DNA of 43,234 nucleotides, from the NCBI GenBank assembly GCA_903908245.1, contig CAIVRE010000005.1, forward strand, positions 1 through 43,234, read 5' to 3'. Both the position numbers and the translations under genes were made by a program. Shown here piece by piece: positions 42,847 to 43,234 of the stretch (its first letter is position 1; the number at the start of each line of letters is the position of its first letter). Origin of the DNA: Candidatus Omnitrophota bacterium (lineage in GTDB: Bacteria; Omnitrophota; Gorgyraeia; Zapsychrales; Fredricksoniimonadaceae). The notes beneath the pieces are model-generated. The model was not told the DNA's origin. It ran no database searches and worked only from the letters and a program-made list of their open reading frames with translations.

Positions 42847-43234
42847 ATGGCTGTCTTTAGCGCCCTCCAATTAAAAATAAGATCTTTGCCCCTTTCCAGC
42901 GGCGTTTATCTGATGAAAGATGCCTCGGGCGCGGTCATTTATGTCGGCAAGGCGGTGAGCCTCCGCCGGAGGGTTCAGTCGTACTTTCGCGGCAAGGCGC
43001 AAAGCCTCAAGACCGGCCTTCTGGTCGGGAATATTTCCGATATTGACCATATCAAGACGCAAAGCGAGGCCGAAGCGCTGATCCTTGAGGCATCGCTTGT
43101 AAAGAAACTCCAGCCGAAATATAACATCGATCTTAAGGATGATAAATCCTATCCGTATATCCATATTTCTGATGCCAGGTTCCCTGTTGTTGCTATTATG
43201 CGTCGAACCGCCATCACCCCGGGGGTGAAGGACC
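42847..43234 (+). CDS. uvrC: UvrABC system protein C, N-terminal part (runs off the window)
   Basis: The first 129 codons of the UvrC nuclease of nucleotide excision repair are visible. The GIY-YIG domain shows S-G-V-Y-L-M-K-D, V-I-Y-V-G-K-A and L-R-R-R-V-Q-S-Y-F (about 18-50), then E-A-E-A-L-I-L-E-A-S-L and P-K-Y-N-I-D-L-K-D-D-K-S-Y-P-Y-I. At the right edge, where other UvrC proteins run into Y-F-G-P-Y, the frame enters A-I-T-P-G-V-K-D, encoded by a palindromic element at 43211 onward. The gene begins three bases after murJ and is probably co-transcribed. Downstream sequence is not available. Confidence 0.92.
   Translation, partial: MAVFSALQLKIRSLPLSSGVYLMKDASGAVIYVGKAVSLRRRVQSYFRGKAQSLKTGLLVGNISDIDHIKTQSEAEALILEASLVKKLQPKYNIDLKDDKSYPYIHISDARFPVVAIMRRTAITPGVKD
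43211..43234. repeat. Palindromic element copy at the window edge, inside uvrC
   Basis: CCATCACCCC pairs with GGGGTGAAGG (one mismatch) around one base. Aligned to the 38670 element over 22 bases, 18 agree, and one T-A pair of the stem is replaced by C-G, a compensating change. The window ends within or just after it. Confidence 0.5.

Noticed and set aside
1-43234. CRISPR arrays, tRNA or rRNA genes, transposases, integrases or phage genes
   Set aside because: None was seen when reading both strands: no regularly spaced repeats, no cloverleaf-like sequences recognised by eye, and no mobile-element proteins. A tRNA search tool would be needed to exclude a missed tRNA.

Overview
This GC-rich window appears to come from a diderm (Gram-negative-type) bacterium, most likely a member of Candidatus Omnitrophota (OP3) or a close relative. 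That placement is inferred from family resemblance, not from a search. Support comes from outer-membrane assembly genes (BamD-like, LptE-like), lipoproteins, two PilT-type ATPases, PilZ proteins, and two very large proteins whose motifs I associate with Omnitrophota. Genes are dense: no gap exceeds 300 bases, and stop/start overlaps of the ATGA type are frequent.

Layout. (1) 2-7510: the 3' part of one giant membrane-anchored multidomain protein, open at the left edge. (2) 7533-9835: three PilZ-domain proteins flanking a minus-strand pair (small membrane protein, CvpA-like protein). (3) 9912-22469: a carbohydrate locus with a GH94-type phosphorylase, an ABC sugar importer (lipoprotein plus two permeases, no ATPase), an exported clan-A glycoside hydrolase, an exported repeat protein, a lipoprotein with a probable carbohydrate-binding sandwich, a coiled-coil membrane protein and a LacI-type regulator. 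It looks like import and phosphorolysis of a beta-glucan-type oligosaccharide; the Listeria 1,2-beta-oligoglucan locus is the nearest analogue I know. (4) 22577-24442: mnmG. (5) 24569-27179, minus strand: thiS-thiG-thiH-thiF for the thiazole half of thiamine. (6) 27329-38670: an exported 903-residue protein, a zinc-ribbon membrane protein, leuS, a PilT-like pair, deoC, an exported serpin, an endonuclease Q-like PHP protein and a UPF0316 protein. (7) 38772-43234: BamD-like and LptE-like proteins, a holA-like gene, rpsT (minus strand), murJ and the start of uvrC.

The most unusual signals are these. A short palindromic element occurs between genes at 38670-38700, in frame inside leuS at 32418-32444, and in frame inside uvrC at 43211-43234. 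A roughly 115-residue repeat module is shared by the glycoside hydrolase and the downstream repeat protein. The rpsT transcription unit has its terminator antisense inside holA and its -35 box inside the first codons of murJ. The sugar-binding-protein leader contains a promoter, a palindrome and a terminator-like hairpin. One of the two PilT-like ATPases has lost its His-box histidine.
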